In this document: positions 37,447 through 46,652 of the stretch, one piece after another
Numbering within the stretch: position 1 is the stretch's first letter
Layout: each line of letters opens with the position of its first letter
Position numbers and translations under genes: made by a program
NCBI GenBank assembly: GCA_964478165.1
Contig: CAYZGU010000011.1
Span: forward strand, 62,001 to 126,000
Reading direction: 5' to 3'
Source: CAYZGU01 sp964478165
GTDB taxonomy: Bacteria > Poribacteria > WGA-4E > JAJDTR01
Length of the DNA stretch: 64,000 bases
The notes under the pieces: generated by a model
The model's database searches: none
Told to the model about the DNA's origin: nothing
The model's input: only the letters and a program-made list of their open reading frames with translations

Positions 37447-39390
37447 ATGGCTGCTAAGACATTTCCACCGGCAAATACAAAATACCCTATTGAGGCTGCT
37501 TACGTCAGCAGCATGGAGCAGTACAAAGAAATTTACGACAGATCAATTAAGGATCCTGAGGCTTTCTGGGCAAACGTTGCTGAGCGGATTACCTGGTTCA
37601 AGAAGTGGGATAATGTCTGCGAATTTGACTTTGTGAATCCAAAAACAAAGTGGTTTGAGGGCGGCAAACTGAATGCTTCGTATAACTGCCTCGACCGTCA
37701 TATTGATGCGGGGCATGGGGACTCAACCGCTCTGATTTGGGAAGGAAACGATCCATCGGAGGATAAGACCTTCACCTACAAAGAACTACTACATGAGGTA
37801 AACCGCTTTTCGAACGTACTCAAATCTCAAGGCATTCGCAAGGGCGATCGTGTATGCATCTACCTGCAAATGGTTCCCGAGTTGTCAATTTCAATGCTGG
37901 CATGTGCTCGGATTGGCGCCGTACATTCTATCGTCTTCGGAGCCTTTTCAGCAGAGTCTTTACGTGACCGGATTAACGATTCCCAATGTAAGATGCTTAT
38001 AACACAGGACACCGCGGTCCGCGGACCACGAGGCGACATCCCGATGAAGACGAATGCGGATTCCGCTGTGGAAGAATGTCCTTCCATTGAGAACGTTGTT
38101 GTTGTGCGTCGTACCGGCAATGAGGTCAAGTTTCATTCTTCACGCGACATCTGGTGGCATGAAGCAGTCGAAAACGCAGACTCTGATTGCCCTGCAGAAG
38201 AAATGGATGCTGAAGATCCTTTGTTTATCCTCTATACTTCAGGATCTACCGGGAAACCTAAAGGCGTCCTGCATACGACTGGTGGATACCTCGTTTACGC
38301 ATCCTACACGCACGAGATTGTCTTCGATTACCATCCCGGCGATGTCTATTGGTGTACCGCTGACATTGGCTGGATTACCGGACATTCTTACATCATCTAT
38401 GGACCTCTGGCAAATCGCGCCATCACTATCATGTTTGAAGGCATTCCAAATCACCCCGATTTTGGACGCTTCTGGCAAGTTGTCGCAAAACATAAAATTA
38501 ACATCTTTTACACTGCGCCAACCGCACTTCGTGCCTTAATGAAGGAAGGTGATGAATGGGTACAAAAGTACGATCGCTCGACGCTAAAGATGCTCGGCAC
38601 TGTCGGTGAACCCATAAAGGAACCTGAATGGCTCTGGTACTATAACATTGTTGGTGAGGGACGTTGTCCAATCGTTGATACGTGGTGGCAGACAGAAACA
38701 GGCGGGATTCTTATCGCGCCACTCCCCGGGGCAACTTCGATGAAGCCGGGATCTGCAACATTCCCATTTTTTGGAATCGAACCGGTTATTTTAGATGAAA
38801 CCGGTAACGAAATTGACGGAAACCCGGCAAGTGGTTACCTATGTATTAAGACACCATGGCCTGGTATAATGCGAACTGTCTATGGCGACCATGAGCGGTT
38901 CCGTCAGACCTATTTCGATCGGTTCCCCGGCTATTACATGACGGGTGATGGGGTACAACGCGACGCAGATGGTTGCTACTGGATTACAGGACGCGTAGAC
39001 GACGTCCTGAATGTTTCCGGTCACCGCCTAGGAACAGCGGAGGTTGAAGGCGCAATTGGTCAACACATCGCAGTAGCAGAAGCGGCCGTCGTCGGATTCC
39101 CACACGAGATAAAGGGACAGGGGATCTATGCCTACGTCACTCTTATGACAGGAGAATCAGCATCGGAGAAAATCGAAACCGGAATCAAACAGGCCGTACG
39201 CCAGTATATTGGTCCCCACGCTTCACCGGAGAAGATTCAATTCACCCCGGCTTTGCCCAAGACGCGTTCGGGCAAGATAATGCGGCGAGTTCTTCGGAAG
39301 ATTGCCGAAGGAGATGTTTCTAACCTGGGAGATATTTCAACGCTCGCCGATCCGACCGTCGTCGACTCACTGGTCAAAGGCCGAAAATAA
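37447..39390 (+). CDS. acs: Acetyl-CoA synthetase
   Basis: Activates acetate to acetyl-CoA with ATP via acetyl-AMP. At 647 residues it is full length. Visible: the N-terminal SMEQYKEIYDRSIKDPEAFW, the ATP loop LYTSGSTGKPKG, the acetate pocket VDTWWQTETGG, the hinge ITGRVDDVLNVSGHRLGT and the C-terminal PKTRSGKIMRR, whose Lys is the residue acetylated and switched off in Acs of other bacteria. The ATG has GGAGGG upstream. Monocistronic with its own promoter. Confidence 0.97.
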   Translation: MAAKTFPPANTKYPIEAAYVSSMEQYKEIYDRSIKDPEAFWANVAERITWFKKWDNVCEFDFVNPKTKWFEGGKLNASYNCLDRHIDAGHGDSTALIWEGNDPSEDKTFTYKELLHEVNRFSNVLKSQGIRKGDRVCIYLQMVPELSISMLACARIGAVHSIVFGAFSAESLRDRINDSQCKMLITQDTAVRGPRGDIPMKTNADSAVEECPSIENVVVVRRTGNEVKFHSSRDIWWHEAVENADSDCPAEEMDAEDPLFILYTSGSTGKPKGVLHTTGGYLVYASYTHEIVFDYHPGDVYWCTADIGWITGHSYIIYGPLANRAITIMFEGIPNHPDFGRFWQVVAKHKINIFYTAPTALRALMKEGDEWVQKYDRSTLKMLGTVGEPIKEPEWLWYYNIVGEGRCPIVDTWWQTETGGILIAPLPGATSMKPGSATFPFFGIEPVILDETGNEIDGNPASGYLCIKTPWPGIMRTVYGDHERFRQTYFDRFPGYYMTGDGVQRDADGCYWITGRVDDVLNVSGHRLGTAEVEGAIGQHIAVAEAAVVGFPHEIKGQGIYAYVTLMTGESASEKIETGIKQAVRQYIGPHASPEKIQFTPALPKTRSGKIMRRVLRKIAEGDVSNLGDISTLADPTVVDSLVKGRK

Positions 39391-39564
39391 AGCATTACAG
39401 CTCTTGTGGTTTATCAGTTAGATTCAAACGTAGACCAGGTTGTTTTTTAACGCCAGAATGACCTCTAAACGTCTGTCGAAGCTTTGCTGAAACATTAAGA
39501 TATCAGGATTCCGAATAAGTCCTAGCACCTACTCGTTTATAAACTCGTTGAGGAGGAACTTGAA

Positions 39565-40062
39565 TTGGCATCAGCCCAGAAAATTGTTAATCAACTAAAG
39601 AGCTCGGGAGTTACACATGTGATTGGGATTCCAGATAACGGCTCGGCCAAAATCTACGAAACACTTCGCGAAGACGGAGAGATTGATGTTATCATCGTCA
39701 CCCGCGAAGGAGAAGCTTTTTCAATCGCGTCCGGGTTGCACGTAGGAGGAAAACAGCCGGTAGTGCTCATCCAAAATACTGGTTTCCTTGAATCTGGAGA
39801 TGCCATCCGTGGAACCGCTTTCAACATGGAGATTCCGTTGGTAACGATAATCGGTTATCGAGGACATCAGACGCTAAGCCCTGATAGCCGTTTACATGTG
39901 GATTCTGCGGCAACATTCCTGGAACCGACGCTCAAGGCATGGGGTATTCCCTACAACACCATTGAAAACGACGATGACATTGGGTATATCGCCCAAGCGT
40001 TCACAAAAGCACGAGAAACATCACTGCCAGCCGCTGTACTAGTAATCGGCATCTGCTCATAA
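39565..40062 (+). CDS. TPP-binding decarboxylase alpha-type subunit (sulfopyruvate/phosphonopyruvate decarboxylase-like)
   Basis: 165 residues comprising only the N-terminal (PYR) domain of a thiamine-diphosphate enzyme: GVTHVIGIPDNGSAKIY, the catalytic Glu in VTREGEAFSIASGLHVGG, and PVVLIQNTGFLESGDAI. Two-subunit sulfopyruvate decarboxylases (ComD/ComE) and related phosphonopyruvate decarboxylases have such an alpha chain; the beta chain carrying the PP domain is missing here, since the next gene is a phosphodiesterase. The start is TTG at 39565 with AGGAGG nine bases upstream. The true substrate is uncertain. Confidence 0.8.
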   Translation: MASAQKIVNQLKSSGVTHVIGIPDNGSAKIYETLREDGEIDVIIVTREGEAFSIASGLHVGGKQPVVLIQNTGFLESGDAIRGTAFNMEIPLVTIIGYRGHQTLSPDSRLHVDSAATFLEPTLKAWGIPYNTIENDDDIGYIAQAFTKARETSLPAAVLVIGICS

Positions 40063-40137
40063 ACTCACAATAGACACAAGCAAGTCGTAATAGCACTATA
40101 GCTGGCAGATTGCTCTAGATAGGACATCAGCCACCAC

Positions 40138-41463
40138 ATGGCAAATCATAATTCCGCAGCATCTACAACACTAGCGGACAGAATTGAAACACAAATCCGT
40201 AGCAAAGGTATCAAACAGATTGACCAGGGCCTCCGCCCTGGTGAATTCGTCTATCCCGCCTATGCTAATCTGTCATTGGTCAACGTCCCTGCAACGCTAC
40301 TCAACATTTTCAACATTCGCATTCCGGATCACGCCCCCTTGCCAGAGGCCTTGACTGAAGGCCAAACCGACGGGATACGAAAGGTCGTCTTATTTGTCGT
40401 TGATGCATTAGGATATAATCAACTTCGATCAGTCCTAAAGTCAGAACCCAATCTGATTATCAACGAACTGGTGGACCGTGGTCGATTTGCTCCCCTTTCT
40501 TCAATCTTCCCATCAACAACGGCAGCAGCCTTGACTAGTCTTAATACTGGGCTAACTCCCCAAGAACATGGTGTACTCGGTTACCATCTATTCCTCAAAG
40601 AATATGCCACAGTCGCAAACATGATTGGGTTTACGCCAATTCATGATACAGAACCTTCACGCCTCCTCCGAATGGGACTAGAACCTCAGAATTTTCTTGG
40701 CGCGAAGACCTTTCATCAGCGATTGTCAAATGCAGGCATCCCATCCTATGTGCTGATTAAGAATGACTACAAAAATAGCCCTCTGTCCCAGATGTTTTAT
40801 CAGGGGGCAAAACGTGTGCATGGGTTCGTAAATTCCTCAGACATGTTCGTATCGCTGACAAAATTGGTGAAATCGGATCCCAACGAACGGGCGTGTATCC
40901 TCGTTTATTGGGATGCAATCGATTCAATCTCACATGTTTACGGTGCAAACAGCGAAGCGTTCGCTGCAGAGGTCCGCAACCTCTCATATTCTCTTGAGCA
41001 TGAATTCATCCGCCATGTCGACTCACAGATTTCGGGAACGACACTGCTGATGCTAATCGCTGACCATGGACAGGTAACTGTCCCTGAAAACAAGCTTGTA
41101 CGGATTGATCGACACCCTAAAATCAAAGACAATCTTCTGTTGCCACCCACCGGTGATTACCGATCCGCCTATCTCTATGCTAAACAGGGTAAACTAGACG
41201 TGCTGCGCTCCTATATGAAGGAGCAACTTTCGGATGAGACGATCATAATCGATTCGTCGAAAGCGTTAAATGCCGGGTTGTGGGGACACGGTGATGTACA
41301 CACCGGAACCACGGATCGAATGGGAAACCTTGTTACACTTATGCGGGAGAATTACGCATTTTATGCCCCCGCAAGAAATAAACGTTATTATAAGGGCGGA
41401 AAGCATGGTGGATTGACACCCGATGAAATGTTGATTCCATTTCTCTGCGTTCGCCTCGGCTAG
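40138..41463 (+). CDS. Alkaline-phosphatase-superfamily phosphodiesterase (NPP-like)
   Basis: A 441-residue member of the type I phosphodiesterase/nucleotide pyrophosphatase group. The two-metal site is visible: Asp in LFVVDALGYNQ, nucleophile Thr/Ser in IFPSTTAAALTSL, Asp/His in WDAIDSISHVYG, and IADHGQ with the last His in GGKHGGLTPDEM. It hydrolyses phosphodiesters, phosphonates or pyrophosphates; no signal peptide is seen. It lies 75 nt after the TPP-enzyme subunit, so both may act on one phosphonate or sulfonate substrate, but this is only a context argument. A small hairpin separates it from convergent gmhA. Confidence 0.82.
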   Translation: MANHNSAASTTLADRIETQIRSKGIKQIDQGLRPGEFVYPAYANLSLVNVPATLLNIFNIRIPDHAPLPEALTEGQTDGIRKVVLFVVDALGYNQLRSVLKSEPNLIINELVDRGRFAPLSSIFPSTTAAALTSLNTGLTPQEHGVLGYHLFLKEYATVANMIGFTPIHDTEPSRLLRMGLEPQNFLGAKTFHQRLSNAGIPSYVLIKNDYKNSPLSQMFYQGAKRVHGFVNSSDMFVSLTKLVKSDPNERACILVYWDAIDSISHVYGANSEAFAAEVRNLSYSLEHEFIRHVDSQISGTTLLMLIADHGQVTVPENKLVRIDRHPKIKDNLLLPPTGDYRSAYLYAKQGKLDVLRSYMKEQLSDETIIIDSSKALNAGLWGHGDVHTGTTDRMGNLVTLMRENYAFYAPARNKRYYKGGKHGGLTPDEMLIPFLCVRLG

Positions 41464-41533
41464 CTGAACGGGAGAGAGAGAGACCAGACCGCGTAACAAT
41501 GGCGCCAGCGCTAGATTGTGTTACTGCATGATT

Positions 41534-41550
41534 GCCATTTGACTAATGGC
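41534..41550. terminator. Hairpin between convergent genes
   Basis: GCCATT/AATGGC stem with TGACT loop, extendable by G-T pairs. It lies between the phosphodiesterase stop and the gmhA stop and could serve both strands. Confidence 0.35.
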
Positions 41551-41710
41551 GGCATGATCTTCGGGTGTAAAGTGATATAAAAACAGACCTCTTCAGACCA
41601 AGATTCCCATTTCTGACTCGCCACCCCAATAGACCTCTTATACTTCACCAGACACCTCAAGTAGCAAACACTCTTCCTCCCAATCAACTCTGAGACAAAA
41701 GAGTGACTAA

Positions 41711-42280
41711 TCAAACACGATCCTCGATGAAAGCGTAGCAGAGCACATGCGTCATGACGAAAAAAGAATCTTCCAAATGGCCCATATGTGATGAGGGAAC
41801 AAGAAGCGGGATACGAGCAATACTTTTAAGTCCCCCGCCTTTCGATGTCGTACATGCGATAGTGGTAACACCACGGTCATTGGCATATTCAACCGCGCGT
41901 AGCACATTCGGACTATTTCCACTACCGCTTATTGCAATGAGAACGTCCCCTGGGCTAGCCCAGTTCTTGAGTTGTTCAACGAACACCGACTCGTAACTCA
42001 CGTCATTAGCATAGGCAGTCAATGTAGAAACACTATCAGCGAGTGCAATCATCTTAATCCGTGCTGTTTGCTTTCCATATGATCCACCCTTCACTAAATC
42101 AACAACCATTTGCGAGGCGATGCTAGCGCTACCGCCATTACCACAAGAATAGATTGTATTCCCACTATCACGTGCTTCTCGAAGCGTTTCAGCTGCTCGA
42201 TCCACTTGTTTAGTGTCGATGCCTTGTAGCACACCGGAGAGTGTTTCCAAATATTCGGACGCAAACGAGAATTCAGCCAT
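41711..42280 (-). CDS. gmhA: Phosphoheptose isomerase (SIS domain)
   Basis: 189 residues. Converts sedoheptulose 7-phosphate to D-glycero-D-manno-heptose 7-phosphate, the first committed step to the heptoses of lipopolysaccharide or surface glycans. GmhA features: SCGNGGSASIASQMVVDL, the SIS phosphate loop AISGSGNSPNVLRA, and the C-terminal EDSFFVMTHVLCY. It is the last gene of a minus-strand operon: its start lies just past the stop of the heptose kinase. Confidence 0.93.
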   Translation of the reverse strand: MAEFSFASEYLETLSGVLQGIDTKQVDRAAETLREARDSGNTIYSCGNGGSASIASQMVVDLVKGGSYGKQTARIKMIALADSVSTLTAYANDVSYESVFVEQLKNWASPGDVLIAISGSGNSPNVLRAVEYANDRGVTTIACTTSKGGGLKSIARIPLLVPSSHMGHLEDSFFVMTHVLCYAFIEDRV

Positions 42281-42281
42281 T

Positions 42282-43337
42282 CTACAACTCCTTTTTCTGT
42301 TGATTCCAAAGACTTAGCTGATTAGGCAACTCATTAGACCGTGCCACACCAGTCGTCGCCAACTGCTGGACAGTAATTGATGCCACTAGATTACCGACAA
42401 CAGCCGCTTCAGCGAAAGAGGCTCCAGCTGCCAAAGCGAGAACCGCTCCGGCGTTAAAACTGTCACCTGCTCCTGTGGAATCAGTTTCACCCTCAACATT
42501 TACACCTGACACCCAGAGCCACTCAGGATCGCTGACTAACACGCCTTTGCCGCCACATGTCACAGCGACCGGCGCACTATTTGCGTTACGGAGACGCCGT
42601 GCTGCCTCAAGTACCCGTTCGAAACCTACTGTTGTACTAGGAGGGGGCTGGCGCAGGCCAACGACTTCATATTCGTTAGACTTTAGCATCACACCCCGAA
42701 ATTCGTGAAGGCGAACGCGGCTATCCACCCAGAAAATCACTTGTCCATGTTGCCGTGCACGAGTGATTACAACATCGCGAATCTGCTCCGAAACAACACC
42801 TCCATCCACCTCGCCTACTTGGTCCAAGACAATAACCCCATCAACATGGGGAAGAAGGAAGTCAAGCCCCTCAATAATCACCTTCCGCAAATCCGGCGGG
42901 ACGGCTTCTCGGTTTTTGGTGTCGTAGCGTGAGTGTTCACCCGACAGACCTCCAATCAACGTAGATCTTGGTTTGAGGTATGTAGGTGTGCGAAAAACAT
43001 CAGACCTAATCAGACGGTCCGTTTCACAACCGAGGGCTTCTAGTCCGCGTCGGAGTTCATAGCCTTCTCCGTCGTCACCCGTGAAACCAACGGCATGTAG
43101 TTCAGCGGCACCCAGCGCGGCCAAGTTACTGACAACCGTACCAGCTGCGCCTGGACTACAACGCACATCGACAACTTGGTGCGCAGATTTACCCGTTTCT
43201 ACACTCGTCTCCACAAGCGACGGATTCACATCTAAATACTTATCTAGAAAGAAATCGCCGAGCACCGCAATACGGCGGCTAGCGAAACGTTCAGTAAGCT
43301 CATGAAGCCGATTATCAGTCAGTGAGGCGTGCTTCAT
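42282..43337 (-). CDS. hldE: D-glycero-beta-D-manno-heptose-7-phosphate kinase (PfkB family)
   Basis: 351 residues, equivalent to the N-terminal kinase domain of HldE/RfaE; the C-terminal adenylyltransferase domain is absent. PfkB marks are AVLGDFFLDKYL, RCSPGAAGTVVSNLAALG and the anion-hole DSTGAGDSFNAGAVLAL with the catalytic Asp. It should phosphorylate the product of GmhA. It overlaps the upstream gene by four bases (ATGA) and abuts gmhA downstream, so the three are translated together. The nucleotidyltransferase needed later in the pathway could be the one at 56889, but this is inference. Confidence 0.85.
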   Translation of the reverse strand: MKHASLTDNRLHELTERFASRRIAVLGDFFLDKYLDVNPSLVETSVETGKSAHQVVDVRCSPGAAGTVVSNLAALGAAELHAVGFTGDDGEGYELRRGLEALGCETDRLIRSDVFRTPTYLKPRSTLIGGLSGEHSRYDTKNREAVPPDLRKVIIEGLDFLLPHVDGVIVLDQVGEVDGGVVSEQIRDVVITRARQHGQVIFWVDSRVRLHEFRGVMLKSNEYEVVGLRQPPPSTTVGFERVLEAARRLRNANSAPVAVTCGGKGVLVSDPEWLWVSGVNVEGETDSTGAGDSFNAGAVLALAAGASFAEAAVVGNLVASITVQQLATTGVARSNELPNQLSLWNQQKKEL

Positions 43338-44464
43338 TCATCGATCTCCGCAAGCTGCCGCGATAGGGTCAGCAGAAAATCTCGATTGTCAGCCTCAAGA
43401 TAACGCATTGTCCCTCCCATTCGGCTGAAAGTTTTGTTGTACCTTAAGTAGTAAGCCGGATCTTCTTCTGGCGGCTCACCCTGCGCCCAATCCCAGTCGC
43501 ACCGAGCTAGATCATTAACTAAAATAAAATGATTGTCGATGTGTCCGCCGCGCTGAATGGCTATGTTCTGCGCCATAGACAACGATTTTTCGAAAATCAT
43601 GGGGCTCATAACCGCCGAACCAACGGAAATATACACGCCACCTTCTAAACGACTAACTCCTTCCGCAAACGTGAGAAAGTCTCGACCCGCAGCGCGACCA
43701 AGACTCGAAAAATGATTCATAGGATGTGTATAGATAATGTCATGACCGATCATCGGGTGTCCAGTCAGAGGAATGCCGTGACGAAACGCACCTGCTTGGA
43801 TGCTAAAACGTTTCCACGGATGAGGAACTTCCAATTTTCCCTGTGGCAGATCAAACTGTTTCAGTATATGGAGGAGGTCCGCAGCGGCCGCCCCCACTTC
43901 CGGATGGTTGACAACCTCACGACAAACAGAATCTTGCAACTCGTCACTCGAAGGTACCATTAGCGCCTCGTTCTCAATCAACGCTCCAACCGACTCCCCG
44001 TAGCCTTTCCCTTCGTAAGCTCCGATATTGAGCGCTAGATTGATGTAGAAGCCTGTCTCTTCCCAGTTGCCAAAACGACCTTCTTTAACCATTGGCCCAA
44101 CGTTCTCACAGCTTTCTCCATGAAACGCGAATTCCCAATCATGGATAATACCTGCACCGTTAGTGGCCAGATGTGTTACCCAGCCCCTCTCGATTAAACT
44201 CAGAAACACAGGAGCAAGGCCATTCTTAATCGCGTGGGCACCAAACACAATCATAACAGGCCGTCCGTTACGCCGAGCCAACCGCACCCGGACTGCAGAT
44301 TCTTCAATCAGCCTACGCGCTGAGGCACTTAACTCGCGCGGTTCAGCGAAAGGCGGAACATGGTCCTGATCGATAGACTTTTTGTTCTCCCGGGCTGCAA
44401 GCGGTTCCATTCGGACCGCAGAACGATCGAATTGTGGAAATGGCATGTTAGTTTTCCCAATCAA
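43334..44464 (-). CDS. Conserved protein of unknown function in the heptose operon
   Basis: A 376-residue soluble protein. A Rossmann-like core is suggested by PVMIVFGAHAIKNGLAP and GWVTHLATNGAGIIHDWEFA; further conserved-looking blocks are GFYINLALNIGAYEGKGYGE, GHPMIGHDIIYTHPMNH, SRLEGGVYISVGSAVMSPM and GGTMRYLEADNRDF. The first blocks faintly recall the NAD-binding fold of deoxyhypusine synthase, but I would not assign that activity. It overlaps the heptose kinase by ATGA, so a role in sugar or heptose metabolism is likely. A later Met (residue 7) is an alternative start. Confidence 0.7.
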   Translation of the reverse strand: MIGKTNMPFPQFDRSAVRMEPLAARENKKSIDQDHVPPFAEPRELSASARRLIEESAVRVRLARRNGRPVMIVFGAHAIKNGLAPVFLSLIERGWVTHLATNGAGIIHDWEFAFHGESCENVGPMVKEGRFGNWEETGFYINLALNIGAYEGKGYGESVGALIENEALMVPSSDELQDSVCREVVNHPEVGAAAADLLHILKQFDLPQGKLEVPHPWKRFSIQAGAFRHGIPLTGHPMIGHDIIYTHPMNHFSSLGRAAGRDFLTFAEGVSRLEGGVYISVGSAVMSPMIFEKSLSMAQNIAIQRGGHIDNHFILVNDLARCDWDWAQGEPPEEDPAYYLRYNKTFSRMGGTMRYLEADNRDFLLTLSRQLAEIDE

Positions 44465-44494
44465 TATTATAGGGCAATCTCAGCGGTTTGCGAG

Positions 44495-45562
44495 CTATCC
44501 GAACACAATCACTGTCCGCGCAACCTTTCCTTGATTCATATCTTCAAAGGCTTCGTTGATTTCGTCCAGGGAACGATAGCGTGAGACTAGCTCGTCTAAC
44601 TTTAGTTTGCCCTGTTTGTAGAGATCGAGGAGCCACAAAAAGTCAACGCGAGGGCGTGCACCGCCATGCCAACCGCCCATCAAAGTGCGGTCGTGCAGAA
44701 GATGCCAGCCCTCGACCGAAACATGCTGACCGACCGGTTGCACCCCAACTACTACTGCAGTTCCAGTAGTGCGAATGGAATTGATTGCCTGTCGAACGAT
44801 TGACGGAAATCCAACCACTTCAAAAGCATAGTCAGCACCGCCCCCTGTTATCTCTCTAATGCGTTTTACCGGATCTTCCTTGTCAGCGTTAACGAAATGG
44901 GTTGCACCGAACTGTTCGGCCAACTTCAACTTGTACGGTTCTTTGTCGACAGCTATTACCTTACCGGCCGAAGACAGAACACCACCCTGAATAACATTTA
45001 ACCCCACGCCACCGCATCCGAACACAGCCATTGTTGCACCCGCCTCAACCTTAGCACGGTTGACAACCGCGCCGATTCCAGTGATGACCGCACAACTGAT
45101 GAGACAGGCTTTTTCCAATGGTGTATCATCTGGCACTTTCACACATGCGTCAGCCAACGCAACTGTCTTCTCAACAAATGTTGGTCTGATGTGATAAAGC
45201 GGCAAGCCATTCTTGCTCATCCGGCTAATAGGTGTGTCGGGATAAGTTTCACACAGGGCTGGACTGCCATTACTACAATTGCGACAGTATCCACACATGG
45301 CGTCAAGCGAGAGAATGACTTTGTCACCAGGTACAAGGCTAGTCACCTCCGGACCAACCTCGCTGACCAACCCCGCACCTTCATGTCCCATGACCCACGG
45401 CGTCACTTCTCGCGTGAGGTGGCCGTCAACAACGTGGTAATCACTGTGGCATACGCCAGCCCCAACGATTTCAATCAGTACCTCACCTTTTTGAGGAGGA
45501 TCGATATCAACCTCCTCAATAGACACAGGAACGTTGGCTTTGTAGAAAACCGCTGCTTTCAT
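44495..45562 (-). CDS. Zinc-dependent alcohol dehydrogenase (class III-like)
   Basis: A 355-residue medium-chain dehydrogenase with both zinc sites: catalytic GAGVCHSDYH and GHEGAG, and structural CGYCRNCSNGSPALC. The coenzyme-binding loop is FGCGGVGLNVIQGG followed by Asp in IAVDKEPYKL, which indicates NAD(H). The architecture is close to S-(hydroxymethyl)glutathione/mycothiol dehydrogenases, but the thiol specificity cannot be read. It lies between the HAD hydrolase and the unknown heptose-operon gene on the same strand with short gaps (30 and 84 nt). Unlike the dehydrogenase at 9645, its structural-zinc lobe is intact. Confidence 0.9.
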   Translation of the reverse strand: MKAAVFYKANVPVSIEEVDIDPPQKGEVLIEIVGAGVCHSDYHVVDGHLTREVTPWVMGHEGAGLVSEVGPEVTSLVPGDKVILSLDAMCGYCRNCSNGSPALCETYPDTPISRMSKNGLPLYHIRPTFVEKTVALADACVKVPDDTPLEKACLISCAVITGIGAVVNRAKVEAGATMAVFGCGGVGLNVIQGGVLSSAGKVIAVDKEPYKLKLAEQFGATHFVNADKEDPVKRIREITGGGADYAFEVVGFPSIVRQAINSIRTTGTAVVVGVQPVGQHVSVEGWHLLHDRTLMGGWHGGARPRVDFLWLLDLYKQGKLKLDELVSRYRSLDEINEAFEDMNQGKVARTVIVFG

Positions 45563-45646
45563 ATTTTACTCCGGTCTGTTTTTGTCCCTCAAGCTTGGGA
45601 CAACATATGATGCATGACGAGAATTGGGATTAAATCCATACTACAG

Positions 45647-46549
45647 TTACGCTCCCCATAGATATTCAATCAATCTCTGGGAATGACGAAAATCCGGTAT
45701 AATCAGATCCGCGCCCACACTGATTAACCTCTCACGCTTCCAAGGATCTGAGACCCCACTGCGGCCCGTTTCGTCACTAGCTACTCCCACGGCAGTGCAT
45801 CCAGCTTCTTTTACATTCAGAATCTCTACGTATCCATCACCGAAGCCAACAAGTTTCTGCGGCACAAGGCTTCCATTAGCGAGGATTCGTCGAATAACCT
45901 GCGCCTTCGAGAATGACTTATAGTCGTCGAGTGCCCCATAGATATGCTCTCCGAAGAACTCAGCTATTCCCAGCAAATCAACTTCCTCGCGGACATAGAC
46001 TTCATCAGTGCCACTCGCTAAGTACATACAGACACCTCTCTGCTTCAATGCTTCCAGGAATTCGATACTTCCCGGCACAAGCATGTCAGTAGGAAGACAT
46101 CGTCCGGAACGCAGTCCTTCACGGCGCGAGACAATCAAGCCCATCAAGCCCTCATGGTATTCTTGCTTATATTTGAGAGGTGCTTGGGGTTCGCCACCAC
46201 GAAGGCGAACTTCCTCCGCGAGCCGTATCATTTGGTAGATCGTCTGCTTTCCGGTCAGTTCAGTCACAAACTGGTAGGCCACGTCATGGAGCGCCGCGGC
46301 TGATTCCTCGGTTCCCGTCTCGAGAAGAATCTCAACCATCATCCGGATCATCACATCCATCCAACCTTCACGGATTAGGCTAAGAGTGCCATCGAAATCA
46401 AACAGTGCATATTCGGGTGGATTCTCGAGGCGAACAGCCTGAACCACTTCGATGGGGGAACCATCGAGAAAACCCTTCGGAGTCGTATCCGTTACAGTGC
46501 GCTCGTAATCGGCTTCGATATTGCTAGTGTTTTCTTGTTGATTCATTGT
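45647..46549 (-). CDS. HAD-superfamily hydrolase
   Basis: About 300 residues. HAD motif I is FDFDGTLSLIREG, motif II lies in CMYLASGTDE, motif III is the Lys in SFSKAQVIRRIL, and motif IV is LVGFGDGYVEI. A large helical cap domain sits between motifs I and II, as in phosphoglycolate-phosphatase-like members. The start at 46549 (MNQQENTS) is chosen because GGAG lies eight to nine bases upstream; the frame also has an ATG at 46564. In this operon it could supply the heptose-bisphosphate phosphatase step normally done by GmhB, but that is inference. Confidence 0.85.
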   Translation of the reverse strand, partial: TMNQQENTSNIEADYERTVTDTTPKGFLDGSPIEVVQAVRLENPPEYALFDFDGTLSLIREGWMDVMIRMMVEILLETGTEESAAALHDVAYQFVTELTGKQTIYQMIRLAEEVRLRGGEPQAPLKYKQEYHEGLMGLIVSRREGLRSGRCLPTDMLVPGSIEFLEALKQRGVCMYLASGTDEVYVREEVDLLGIAEFFGEHIYGALDDYKSFSKAQVIRRILANGSLVPQKLVGFGDGYVEILNVKEAGCTAVGVASDETGRSGVSDPWKRERLISVGADLIIPDFRHSQRLIEYLWGA

Positions 46550-46652
46550 TGCATTTCTCCACATTAAAATAGTCCGTCACTAATTACACCACCTTTCACC
46601 TTCTCTATAGAGCCCAACTCTTTCCCCCCTACCTTCAAGTCAAACCACTTCT

